NCBI GenBank assembly: GCA_029204225.1
Contig: CM055100.1
Coordinates: forward strand, 62,059,472-62,123,471
From: Diphasiastrum complanatum
Taxonomy: Eukaryota; Streptophyta; Lycopodiopsida; Lycopodiales; Lycopodiaceae
Direction: 5' to 3'
DNA: 64,000 bases
Part shown: one piece after another, positions 32,706 to 43,830 of the stretch
How positions within the stretch are numbered: position 1 is the first letter of the stretch
How the letters are laid out: each line of letters begins with the position of its first letter
Made by a program: the position numbers and the translations under genes
Notes under the pieces: model-generated
What the model was told of the DNA's origin: nothing
Database searches by the model: none
What the model saw: the letters and a program-made list of their open reading frames with translations, nothing else

Positions 32706-34047
32706 TCATAGGAGCTTGCGTCGCTTTAAATACCAGTAAGCCTTTGAATTTACAGGATTACATCTTAGTTTGTTGTATCCAAACTCTCTTGTTGATTTGT
32801 AATGTCGAACATAAAACCTTTCGATTCGGTTAGCTATTTTTCTATTTTCAACAACGTCTAAAACTTGAACATGAAACTGCTCATAAAAACATCGGTCCAT
32901 AGAATAGTGTTTTCTCATTTTTTTGGGTGGTAGCCTTGCATGTTATTGTAATCGGCGTTGTAGATTGCATGTTTGGCCGATGTAGACACCATGGGTTTCT
33001 TTGCATTCTATTTTGTAGATTGAATATTTGATCTTGGACGTTTTTTCATTGATGTTGCTTCCTGCAAGCGGAAATCGTATTAGTTTAATGAAAAGCTTAT
33101 AAATAAAGAAGATCATTGTATGGTTCAAAATCCCCTGTGTACTGGATGCAGATGGAAATGCCGATGGAGAAGTTTCTTCTTGCAAAAATTTTTGTATTAA
33201 TATGTAATGGGTTAAAATGGCTATTTATAATCACAAATATGGAAATGTAGATGGCAACACACACTTACTAGGTTAGTGATCATTGCAGAAAGTTCGGCTT
33301 CGAGAATCTCCAAAACCGTGTCAATTTGAATCGGGCCATCCGTTAGCTTTGTAACGTCATCTGACAAGTGGCCCAATTTTTTTCCCAAATCCATTGTGAT
33401 TGCGTTCAGTTCGGCATGACTCATATCTTTCCAATCATCAATTGGAATCTTGTAGCCGAAGTAAAGATTTCTCGTTGTGTAGTAGTTTTGTTGTATTGCT
33501 GGTCGATTTGTTGTGATTGTTGCAGGGATGTTTATGGAGAATATGTTATATAGATGTTTTGAAAACCCTGAAATAAGAATGGCATTTCAAAAGATGTATT
33601 TAACATTCATGGCTTTTGTACTAGGTGATTAAAAATGGACATTTAGAAAAATAGAATGTTATAAAATTATAAAAGGATAAGAATAGAATTTACCTTCGAT
33701 TGGGTCTCCATGATATTGATTGATGTATTGAACTCTTTCGTGCTTCTTTTGTTCAATGAATCTGCTTAGAGCCAAATTTGTTTGGAAGCTTTCCTTGTAT
33801 GTGTTTGGATCAATACCACAAGAGTTTAATAAGAACATCTGTTTTGTTGTTGAGAATATTTGTTCCATGGATGATGGTATTTCAGGAAAAGTTTTTGAAG
33901 AGGACACCTCGGCTTTCAATTTTCAGAATAACTGAAACAATGAATTTGATATTGTAGTTATTCAGAGAAAGGACATTTATGAGTCGAAAGTGGAAATGAA
34001 ATTTGTATAATTACCTCTTTTGGATCATACTCAATTTCGGATGCCAT
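32706..34047 (-). pseudogene. GIY-YIG endonuclease gene, multi-exon, with stops
   Basis: A start at 34047 (MASEIEYDPKE) ends at a GTAATT donor at 34014. Exon 2 (about 33933-33694, SSMEQIFSTTKQMF) has one in-frame TGA near its start. Exon 3 (33567-33269, MSHAELNAITMDLGKKLGHL) is rich in helical, coiled-coil-like sequence. A short exon near 33180-33136 precedes the last exon (about 33062-32706). That exon encodes YSIYKIECKETHGVYIGQT, NLQRRL, RIERFYVRHY and GYNKLRC. These match the GIY-YIG nuclease fold: both Tyr motifs, the catalytic Arg, the metal-binding Glu and a conserved Asn. One TAA interrupts it after NLQRRLQ. The nuclease would cut DNA. Known mobile GIY-YIG hosts are Penelope-like elements and group I introns, but no RT is present here. 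Confidence 0.75.
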
Positions 34048-34217
34048 TTCCTTTTTTGATAATTTGCAAATATTAGGAAGACATATTTTAAAAAAAAATA
34101 TACAAGCATACATGAAGACAAAATAAGTGGGTAGAAATGATTATAGTACATCGCTGAAGATGTGACAATATTTTGGATATTTATGTTTCAGACAGAAATC
34201 AATATCGGTTGGAAATG

Positions 34218-35937
34218 TTATGGTGTCAATCTAGTTGTTAACAACAAGTTTTCACGTTTTGTTACTCGAGATAACATGACATAAACCAAGCCAGGTGCAA
34301 AATTTGATCTTATATCTAAGATGGCTTTTTCCCGAATGGTCACACCTTGTGCTTTGTGTGCAGTGATAGCACATGCTAACATTAATGGAAATGTAGATTT
34401 GTAAAATATTTTTGTATCGAGTCGAATTTTTGCAAATGTCGATCTTGTTATATTGAATTTTTTTTTTTGGCTTTGAGTTTGAATGATGATTGTTGTCAAT
34501 TCATACATCTTAGAATATTTGAAGGCAGTTATGTGAGCTATGGTGCCATTGACTATATCATTTGAAATATCCAAGTTTGCAAGTACCATCACCTTTGCTC
34601 CTATAGCTAGTTTTGGAATTTGATGGAATAATGGATCATTGATCCATGTTGTCAGGTTGGTTTCTAATGTAGCATTTGTTTTAACAGAAATTTCTACTAT
34701 ATCCAAGGTAGAAAATAGTTTTTCTAAGATAAGATTTTTGAAATAGAGCACATCTTCTCTATGAATACATATGATGGTCGTATTATGATTTGCTACATCA
34801 GCTATGCTGGACCTAGGAAGTGCAGAATTAGTTAATGTTTCGTCTATTTCCAGTTGCGTGGGCTTTTGGAATCTAATTTTGTTCAGGAAATGAAGGTATT
34901 CGGGATCATCAGCATGCCTAATTGAGTAGGATAGTTGCAAGCGTGTTGCAATTTTCCAGAATGGAGAGTTTGAAAAATGACTTATTAAACAAAGTGATTC
35001 TGATTTGTGTTTACAAATGGTTGGAAGCTTTGCATGATCACCGACTAAAAGTAAGATATAATCTTCAAATATAGTGCTAGACGGATTTTTTTTTTACTTG
35101 ATTTATTTGCTAAATTACATATGTTAAAATCTGAGCAGTTAGCATTGACATTTCATCTATCACAATAAATTTTGCTTCAGATATTAATTTGTGTCGTAAA
35201 TCGGTTGGTATCAGAATTTTTATGTAAGGCTGATTTATTGGAATTGCAAATAAGTTGTGGATTGTAAATGTCTGTTTTGCCAATCGAGATGCAGCTGCAC
35301 CTGTTTGTTGCAGCTAGCAAAATTGGTTGTCCTTTCTTGATACATTTGTAAGTGAGAAATTGTATCAGAAATGTTTTTTCACTTCCTATAGTGTCTGATA
35401 GAATAAACAATCCCGAATTTGAGGTTGTAATAATTTTATATACCTTATCTTGTTCGTCAGTAAGCGATGAATTCCGCATGTTTTCAAATTTAGATTCCGA
35501 GTGCAAATCATTTTTCGTATCTTTTAGCAAAGATATGGTTTGTGTATTTTTTATTGCTAATTTGACATTGTTAATGCTTCGTTGATAAGTAATTTTTTTT
35601 GTAGAAGTATATTTGACATTTCTTGTCGTTGTTCTCTTTCAAGAAGTTGTCTATTGGTGTATTCTACGATGTAGATATCAATATCCTCCTCTTTCTCAAC
35701 AAAATTTTGAAGTATGCCCTCCAAGAAATATGAATGATCAGTATTATTTTCTCTTATCAATTCTTGTTCATTACGAAAAGATATGATTTTGAACAAAACA
35801 TTGAAAAAGAAGGCTTTTGTATGATGCACAGGATGATAGTCAGTAAATCTTATAAGTTTACTACTCCTATACAAGTAGTTTCCTTTCTTGTCAATGTAAT
35901 CATAAGGAGTATTGACTTTTAGTTTTTTTTTGTACAT
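34218..35937 (-). pseudogene. PIF1-type helicase part of the Helitron
   Basis: Minus-strand frames in order: a linker region (35937-35557); SLTDEQDKVYKII and the Walker A region LSDTIGSEKTFL, where the usual GTGGSGKT is altered; motif Ia TGAAASRLAKQTF reached by a one-base frameshift near 35310; Walker B FIVIDEMSML; a GD motif in LLLVGDHAKLPTI; then 34940-34218 with RLQLSYSIRHADDPEYLHFL, KVMVLANLDISNDIVNGT, ITAHKAQGVTIREK and PGLVYVMLSRV. These are the PIF1 superfamily 1 motifs in order. The helicase would unwind the donor strand in rolling-circle transposition. Several stops and shifts make it non-functional. Confidence 0.9.
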
Positions 35938-37707
35938 CGTACATACTCCAAAATTTATAGAATGTTAATTTTTCCAATTCTACAAGTCTGTATGTGTAAA
36001 CATCAATTGGATGGAACATCAATGTGTTATTTTGACTCACATATCTACATCTAAGATTTGGAGGAGAACTATCAATATAATGAACAGCTTCGTTTCTTTT
36101 TATCATAGGAATTTGCAAACAAACAAATGTTATTTTAGATTGACTTGTTGGCTTTGTTAAGATTGATGATGTAATTAGTTTTAACATGTTATTGTCCATG
36201 TGTTCCAATAATATATGTTTTGCATCTTCTATTTCCAGATTTAAGTGTCCAGATGGTTCAGACTTCATAGCATATTTTAGAATGTAATATGACCAATTTG
36301 TATTGCTAATCCTTTGTAAGTTCATGTGCGCTTTCCAAAGAAAAAGTATACTTGGATGATATGGTACTACATTCCTATCTTCATGTCTAGGTCGATAATA
36401 TATCCAATTTCTATTTTCGAAACTGACGTGTTGGCGATGAAGATGGTTGCCATATTTGCATGGATTTTTTTTGTTGCTTTTTATTCTGCAGTTTTTCGAC
36501 AATAATGAATTTGTTTTATAACGACCAGATTGCATAGGTCTCTATCAAATTCATTAATAGGCTCATCAAATTTGTGCAATTGGTCATTCCATTTTGTTGG
36601 AATGCATGCAACGATTTCATTTGAAATTGTTTCCACATCTTCTTCTTCAATCCAAAACATGATATGTGCATGAACTGATCCTCTGTTTTGGATCTCAAAT
36701 TGAATGACATGGTGTTTGATTCTTCCTAACAAGAAGTGCTTTGAAAGTAGAGACTCTTTCATGAATCTTTCCAATCGGGCCACAAATAGCATTGTGCACT
36801 CAATCGGGCAATTTCGCCAATCAAAATCCATGTTTATTTGGTGTGCAATTTTTTCTATTTCAGTGATTTCAAACCATCTCGTCTCTAAATTTTCGTCTGC
36901 AGTCAATGTTAAAAAAAATTGGGAGAGTCCCCAGCTTTCAACCATTGTTAAGAGATCTTTTAAATTGCGTCTATGCCAAGACGGAGATTTTTTGAATTCG
37001 TATTGGATTCTTACTGCCATTCCCCAATCGATAACACCAATTCTGGGATGCATTTGGTTGGTGAAATCAATCATGACATTAGATGCATGCAAATTGCAAT
37101 GTAAAAGGAATTCGTTATATGCAAATGCCATTGTTTGCACGAAAGCATGTGAGATGCCACACACATGGTCACAAATTGATTTTATCTTGACCATCTCATC
37201 TGACAATATAATAGGGTCTACTTGAGAACTCTTTATCTTACCATTTCCCTGCAACTTTGCCATGGCTCTTCTGAATGGGCCATTTTTTATTGGTAGTTTC
37301 ATCATCGTATCATCCAGGCTACCTCCATTGAAGTACGGAAAGATAGAGACCAAAGGAGGTTGTCGTGTATGTCCAATACTTCGTACAATTCCCATGTGTG
37401 CAATATCAATACTAACTTCTTGTGCGAAGGATTTCAGTCTATCTTGCTGCTCACCTTTGTATCTCTTTGCGGCAAAAACAACTCCTTCAGGGAAAAAAGA
37501 TATTCCGATGATTTCAATTTTAAAACAGGCTCCAAATGTACCAGATCCTACTCTTTCTTTCCAAACAATTGCATTATTTGAAATTCTCACTGATAGAGTG
37601 CATTCAAAATTCTTGACACTCGCTGCTAGTCATGTAAAATCTGTTTTCTTAAATTCTATTGATGAATTGTCTCCCACATGTGAATGGCATTGATATTCCA
37701 ATGTCAT
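35900..37707 (-). pseudogene. Kinase-like domain fused to Helitron Rep nuclease
   Basis: A start at 37707 opens a frame with one TGA at 37632-37630, then uninterrupted sequence to 36481. The kinase-like half has a Gly loop GSGTFGACFK near 37545, AAKRY for the lysine strand, PYFNGGSL as hinge, HCNLHASNVMID near 37100 (Asn for the catalytic Asp) and DWG near 37030. About 20 residues later Rep begins: DLLTMVESWGLSQFFLTLTA, ECTMLFVARLERFM and the HUH box RGSVHAHIMFW near 36665. A shift near 36500 leads to 36535-35900 with YYRPRHEDRNVVPYH and the tyrosine box SYYILKYAMK. No kinase C-lobe is recognisable. The changed HRD suggests a pseudokinase if the protein was ever made. Confidence 0.82.
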
Positions 37708-37713
37708 TTTTTT

Positions 37714-37956
37714 TTATAACACAATTTGTGACTCGATGTGTTTAGCTCTTTTTTTTTTGTCTTTCTGTATTCTCCACAGCTTGTCCCAATATTCTAATTT
37801 AGTTCTAAATATCCCCGAGGGAACTTCATCTCCCAAGTCCTGAACACATTCACTGACATTTCCAATAAAACTAGAAATATTTTCTATGACTTTTTCTTCG
37901 TTGGAGTTATATTTTTTACACGCCGCTTGAATTATCTTGTTTGTAAGTGCTCTCAT
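37714..37956 (-). pseudogene. ORF upstream of and in frame with the kinase-Rep ORF
   Basis: It is 80 residues from methionine (MRALTNKIIQAACKKYNSNE) and lysine-rich at the end. It stops at TAA and the kinase-Rep methionine follows two codons later in the same frame. The frame also stays open above 37956 for about 90 bases (SGFNNTELQEVV), ending at a TTAG splice-acceptor-like site near 38044, so this may be an internal exon of a longer kinase-like protein. No domain recognised. Confidence 0.45.
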
Positions 37957-37978
37957 ACGAGCCTCATTACAAACAACT

Positions 37979-39760
37979 TCTTGTAACTCAGTGTTGTTGA
38001 AACCACTTATTAATCGGCAAACCGATGTACGGAAAAACCTAATGGTTACTAATGCCGAAATATTGAATTTACAATAAAAAAATTTGATTGCAGAACAACT
38101 GTTAAAATAACAAATTGCATATAATAAAAAAGTCTTTTTTCCTAGTTAAGAATAACAATTTATAGACCCGGCCTCGTAATAAAGCCCACTTCATGAATCA
38201 CAATCAAGTTAGTATAAATCACAAAAATGTTACTGAGTTTTTAATATCATAAAGACGAAAATGCAAGCATCTGTTGTAATTGAAATATGAAATACAAAAT
38301 TGAAATGTACTAAATCACGTACAAAACATATACCAAAAATGTTAAGATTGAAACATTTAAATAATTTTAAAATCTTTAAGCAACACAATCATAGAATGCA
38401 CACAATTCTTAAATAATAAACATGCAACAGACAATCATGATAATTATGCATTCATCAATAGCACCTACCCAAATGAATGGCCATGCATTAAAAATGAATC
38501 GACAATTATCAGACATACAAAAAATTACTAGAAACTCATGAGTAGCATCTAGTCAAGTAAATGGCCGTTAGCATAATCAAAAATTGAAGAGTGATTTTGC
38601 AACAAACAACCATTGTAGTTATAGATTCATCAATAGCACCTAACTGGTAAATGATCATGCACCAAAGATATATCAATAATTATCAGGTACACAAATGGTT
38701 ATTGAGATTCATCAATAGCACATAGTCATTTAAAGGAATTTTTTGTAACTAAATGTTGTTGAAACCACTTATTGATCGGCAAATAGATGTATGTAAAGAT
38801 TTGAGAAGAATTTTTTTAGTCATCGATAATTTTTGCAGAAAAACTTAACGGTTGTTAATGCCGAAATATTGAATTTACAATAACAAATTTGATTGCAGAA
38901 TAACTATTAAAACAACAAATTGCATATAATAAAAAATCTTCTTTAATAAGGAATAATAATTTACAGACTCAGCTTCGTAATTAAGCCCACTTCATGAATT
39001 TCAATGAAGTTATTACAAATCATAAAAAAGTCAATGAGTTGATAATATTAAAAATATGAAATGGTAAGCATGTGTTGTAATTGAAATATGAATTACAAAA
39101 TTAAAATGTAGTACATCACATACACAAATAAAAACATGTATTAAATATGTGAAAATTGAAACATTTATATATTTTTAAAATCTTCAGGCAACACACTCAT
39201 AGAATGCACACAAATCTTAAATAATAAACATGCAACAGACAACCATGATAATTATGCATTCATCAATAACACCTACCCAAATGAATGAGCATGCACCAAA
39301 AATGAATCGACAATTAGTAGGTATAGAAAGGATTATTGGAAATTTATGAGTAGCACCTAGTCAGGTAAATGGTCGTGCACCAAAAATGAATTTAGAATAA
39401 TCAGAAACTGAAGAGTAATTATGCAACAAACAACCATGGTAGTTATAGATTCATCAATAGCACCTAATCAAGTAAATAATCGTGCACCAAAGATGAATCA
39501 ATAATTAGCAGGTGCACAAATGGTTATTGAGATTCATCAATAGCACATAGCCAATTGAATAGTCGTGAACCAGAAATGAATTCAAAAGAACCAGGAATTG
39601 GCGATTCACCATGCAACAAACAACCGTAGTAGTTTAAATGAATAGTTGTGCACCAAGGAGAAATCAATAATTATCGACATGAAAGTGGTTATTAAAAATT
39701 CATCAATAGCACATAACAAAATAAATAGCCACGCACCAAAAATAAATATAAAATCAATAC
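37979..39760. repeat. Large tandem duplication with an internal minisatellite
   Basis: About 760-820 bases are duplicated: 37981 onward (TTGTAACTCAGTGTTGTTGA) matches 38743 onward (TTTGTAACTAAATGTTGTTG), with the same internal landmarks GCCGAAATATTGAATTTACA and AAGCCCACTTCATGAAT. Inside both copies a unit of about 110-120 bases recurs (CATCAATAGCACCTA, then AAATG(A/G)(T/C)CGTGCACCAAA). A stray copy is at 41070-41140. The first copy includes the 5' edge of the Helitron coding region. Confidence 0.8.
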
Positions 39761-41700
39761 AAACATGGAAAACCGATATTAAAAATTAAAAGTAGGAAAT
39801 AAAAAATTAAACTACGTTGGATTACAAATGTGCACAAATATAATCGCCATCAATAAGATTAAAAAACAAATATTACGAAGTAAAAAGATTAAAAAATCTT
39901 TATAAAATATCATGAAGTATTCTGAGTTGTGTTAGAATCTAATAAAAACATTATCCATGTCCTATTGCTCAATACATATGGCAATTTACAAGGCACAAAA
40001 ATTCTATCTATTTATGATTATACAAAGCTATGTGATTATGTTGTAAATTAAATTTGAATTATATGTGTTTATTCACACTTGTATGTGATCTCATGATACA
40101 TACATTTGTAATCCTTTTGCATGTGAAGATGTAAAAGATACGGACAATCATAATATATCCATTTTAAAATGATGAAATAATGTCTATTGGATGCGAACAG
40201 CCTTTTCCACATTGTTAGTAGTTGTTATAAATTAGAAATGTTAGTATTGTGTTGTTGGCATGTTGCCATGAAGAGGTGGCAATTGTTCTCTTCAAATTTT
40301 TCAAGAAGCAGATTATGTCTGTCTCCATACAATTTCACAGTATGAAATTTGAATTTTGAAGTTTGCCAAAGAAAAGCTCGTTCGCATCTAATTGACATTA
40401 TTTTACCAACGTGAAATGCATATAGAAAATTTGTACTCATCTTCTGGGAAAAGTCAGTAGAGCTTTTCAAAGTTGAATGATATATGCAAGTAAAGTTTTG
40501 TGAATTTACATTGTATATTACAAAGAAGGTAGACCATGCCTACATGATTCATATCTCATTCATTTTGCAAAGTCTTGGTTTTTCCAAGTTTTTGTCATAC
40601 CGAAACATTTTCTTGGTTTTGATTGAATCCACTGCTTGTCACTCTTAATGCGCATGCAAAAATTGGTCACTCGGAAAGTCGCGACAAGAAAAAGTTCGAA
40701 GATCTGTACTAAGACATCTCAAAAGACAAAAAAAAACAAAGTAAAAGATACTCTGAATTGGAAAGGAAGAAATTGGAGAGCACGAACCAAAGGATGGAAC
40801 GTAAGCTCAATCAAATTTCAATTTTCCACCCCAACTTCAAATCCAAGAGGACGCAAAGATGTTGAACTATTTATTGACATCTCAAAAGCCAGAACCTAGA
40901 CTCTATTAAGATTGAATTTGAACGCCACACGAATTCAATAAACCAGCTCCAGTCAATCGGTCTCATCGACAACTATATATTTTTGTCTCTCAACTAGTTC
41001 ACACTTTCTACAATTCAATTGTTGCTGTGAGGTGATGTTGTGGATTCGGAGAAGTCGGTTGGAGGAAATTCATGAGTAGCACCTAGCCAAGTAAATGGTC
41101 GTGCAACAAAAATGAATTTAGAATATTCAAAAACTGAAGAGTAATCATGCGTGTTGCTGTCGCGACTTCAATTTCAATCAGAATGTTTGTAGTTTCAAAA
41201 CGACATACATTAGAAATTCAGAAATCACAAGTTATAAGGAAGGTAACCTGAGCAGAATGGAAAAGATCGAATCTTATTTGCGAAGGCTGAAGACAGATGA
41301 GCCAGTTGATTTCTGTAAGATTTCGAAAATTTTCTAGGAGTGTTTTCCAACAGCCAACTAGCAATGATTCCCCTCTCCCAACACGCATAGGATCCTTCCA
41401 ACAACGTTTTATTTTCGTAGCAACCAGCAATGATTTTGTTCTTCTGTTGATGATCTAAAATCATAAAAGGATCTTGGGTTGGAAAGCTAGCAAATCACCA
41501 GTCTTGCTAATGTAAAAAAAACAACATCTACATTATGAACGAGAGAAAGCTGATAACACAAGAAGTCAATGAACAATTCCTCAATGTAGGTGGAATGGTT
41601 GCTAAGAGATTGTTTCTATGGAGGTTCAAAACTTGCATGCGATTCAAACAGCTAAACTTTGGAGGTAAATTCTCACTCAAGTGATTTTTATGATGTTGAA
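39761..41700. other. Unassigned AT-rich DNA
   Basis: Nothing recognised. Short ORFs at 40225-40470, 40636-40899 and 41225-41464 have no family resemblance. A copy of the minisatellite unit sits at 41070-41140. Confidence 0.4.
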
Positions 41701-41759
41701 CCTCTGGAATCTCTGATCAATTTCAGAGGGATGAAGGGATCGTCCTTGTGAGATCATTA

Positions 41760-42425
41760 TTGAAAAGCTCAACGAACTACAAGTGCTATAATCTATCAAA
41801 CTCTGGAGAAATATTACTGGTCATAGTATTTTAAGAAATACAAAGAGTAGCAAGCAACGTGCTGTCAATGATTCGAGGATGAATTCTTCAAGAAAGTTGT
41901 TGTCTAAGAAGAGCAGTTTCAAACAACCGAACTCAGAAGTGAGCCAGCTGGTTTACTACTGTTAAGAGTCAGCAATGCAAAACGGAGGTACAGTTCAGAA
42001 GCAATGAAGGCATGCCACCTTCATTGTTGTCTAGAAAGAGCATTTGAAGTTGGTTTCTAGAAAGAGCATTTCAGGTTGAAGATCATTAGTGAAAAGCTCA
42101 AAGAATTGCAAGCGCTCTAATTTATGAAATTCTAGAGAACTATGACTTGTCAAAGTATTTTAAGAAATAGAAAGAGCAAGAAGCGACGTGCCATCAATGA
42201 TTCGAGGATGAATTCTTTGAGCAAGTTGTTGTCTAGAAAGAGCATTTGAAGTTGGTTCAAATAGCCCAACTCAGAAGTGATAGAGCCAGCTAGTTTACTA
42301 CTGTTAAGAATCAGTAATGCAAAATGGAAGTACAATTCAGAAGCGATGAAGATATGCCACCTTCATCATTGTCTAGAAAGAGCATTTGAAGTTGCTGTCT
42401 AGAAAGAGCATTTGAGGTTGTTGTG
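41760..42425 (-). pseudogene. Duplicated LRR receptor-like fragments
   Basis: The minus strand near 42335-42225 encodes LNSSKLAGSITSELGYLNQL and then QMLFLDNNLL, a leucine-rich repeat of plant receptor type. A second, more damaged copy at about 41990-41850 has NSSKPAGSL. The nucleotide units (about 41750-42055 and 42080-42425) are tandem copies of each other. Stops are frequent, and no kinase domain, membrane segment or full repeat series is present, so this is a gene scrap. Confidence 0.6.
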
Positions 42426-42551
42426 TCATCAGCATCCTAGCCTTCTTTCACTGTGCATGTAATTGATTTGAGATTGCTATCAACTGCATGGATCAAAAGC
42501 GATTTCTCAGCTTGCTGGCCGAATTCAAAGAATCATGGTAGAACACTTTTT

Positions 42552-42691
42552 GTTGAACAACATGGGTGGCTCACACAAAGACATTTGTTGAACAACACGC
42601 ACAGCTCACACAAAGACATTTGTTCAACAACACGCACAGCTCACACAAAGACATTTGTTAAACAACACGCGCAACTCACACAAGGAAAGTG
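42552..42691 (+). repeat. 35-bp minisatellite, four copies
   Basis: Four adjacent 35-base units begin GTT(G/C/A)AACAACA and include CTCACACAAAGACATTT, with a few differences in the first and last copies. The frame across it is open, but the translation is just the repeat. Confidence 0.93.
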
Positions 42692-42832
42692 TAGCTATGG
42701 AGCTAGTATTATCAAGCAAAAGCAAGAAGAATAAGGAACACTTCTTAGCTCAGAACTGCTAGAATTCACTGAAGATCGACGTTTACATCTGAGAAGGAAT
42801 CCTTTCTATGGATCACAAACCATGGCTTCTAT

Positions 42833-43081
42833 TGTAGATCAGATAGCATGCAACGGAATAGCGATAGCATCACACACACTAGAGAGAGCAAGAGATAACT
42901 AACTACATACTGTATTATTGAAAAAAAAAATGAACATCAATGAGACATTGTCTCTACATACTGCCTTAGAGAGAGACGGACAGCGTAAAGTCACGTCGCT
43001 TCAGGACCCACAACTTCTTACAATAACTAGTTATATCATGTACTATATCTACTAGTGTGAACACGTACATTATTATTAACA
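42833..43081 (-). repeat. Isolated copia-type LTR with adjacent purine tract (249 bp)
   Basis: On the minus strand it begins TGTTAATAATAATG and ends TGATCTACA, preceded by TTAAGGAGGAGTCT (43095-43082), a typical polypurine tract. This is the form of a 3' LTR of a small or TRIM-like element. The internal region above it (43160-43440) is not recognisable as copia. Confidence 0.6.
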
Positions 43082-43314
43082 AGACTCCTCCTTAATGAAG
43101 CGTCCACACAACTATTTACTTTCTAAACAACATGTAAATCATAAATAGATCTCAACAAATCTAATTCTTATAGCGGCCATGCTTCCATTGAAGCCAGAGC
43201 AATTCCATTGTTGCATTTGGACTCAGATGAAATGGGCAGTAGCGTCCATCTCAGCGCAACGAACTCATTGAAGAGGCCATTGAGATTGAGGGTAGAGGTG
43301 ATGATCGTGACATT

Positions 43315-43830
43315 GTGCTCAAACATGCGAGCTGCAAAGCCACTACCGTGATGAGAGCCTCCATAGAGAAGCGTCGAATATTTCATAAAGGCAGTATTGA
43401 TGAACGCCTTATTACATTTGGGATAGAAAATCTTCAACATCAAAGAAGCATGTCCTCAGCCAATTCAGAGGTTTCAAAAGCTCAAAAGGAACTTAAAGAC
43501 AGCCAATCATGCCTTCAATCATGTGTTAAGGACCCACTTCCAGCAGCAATTGAAATAGCTAAGGAACTGTGAGATTTTATCGAGCAGAGTGTTCATCTAT
43601 CTCCTATCTCCATTGAAAGACTTGTTAATTTGCCTCCAAATAATGCGGTTTCCTTTGTTGAAGTAAAAGATCAAAATCTACAGCAGGCTCAGTGCCGCAA
43701 TGGTGAAATTTATTTGTCCCAATCACTATATAAGGACAGCAGCAACCATTTGTCAAAATCGGAGTTGATAAATACTGCTAGAGCTAGTTCAATGGATCAA
43801 AATGGTTGTGCGCATACTATGGAGGTGTCT
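43315..43830 (+). pseudogene. Unidentified gene fragment with a donor site
   Basis: One frame reads through a single TGA near 43570: ANSEVSKAQKELKDSQSCL, PAAIEIAKEL, then HLSPISIERLVNLPPN and SLYKDSSNHLSKSELINTA, ending MDQNGCAHTME at a GTGTCT donor near 43822. The composition looks like real protein. I do not recognise the gene. The last part of the exon is repeated twice more downstream. Confidence 0.45.

Larger units (their letters stand above)
32706..37956 (-). mobile_element. Helitron-like element with kinase-like, Rep, PIF1 helicase and GIY-YIG parts
   Basis: Four coding blocks lie on the minus strand in one order: N-terminal ORF and kinase-like domain, Rep (HUH), PIF1 helicase, and a separate GIY-YIG gene that starts about 170 bases after the helicase stop. 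Rep plus PIF1 helicase identifies a Helitron, which moves by rolling-circle replication. The canonical 5' TC and 3' hairpin-CTRR ends were not found, so the limits are only those of recognisable coding sequence. Stops and frameshifts in every block indicate a dead copy. Membership of the kinase-like and GIY-YIG parts is inferred from strand, frame and spacing. Confidence 0.75.

Noticed and set aside
32706-33185. A Penelope-like element as source of the GIY-YIG domain
   Set aside because: No Penelope-type reverse transcriptase motifs are visible upstream or downstream on either strand, and the domain lies at the end of a short multi-exon gene.
34218-34940. A host PIF1 helicase gene
   Set aside because: It follows a Rep domain on the same strand and carries frameshifts and stops, so a Helitron helicase is the better explanation.
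36704-37693. Plus-strand ORFs of 173 and 143 residues
   Set aside because: They are antisense to the kinase-Rep frame, which has clear conserved motifs on the minus strand.
42552-42691. Regularly spaced direct repeats resembling a CRISPR array
   Set aside because: Units are 35 bases and directly adjacent with no spacers, in plant DNA. It is a minisatellite.
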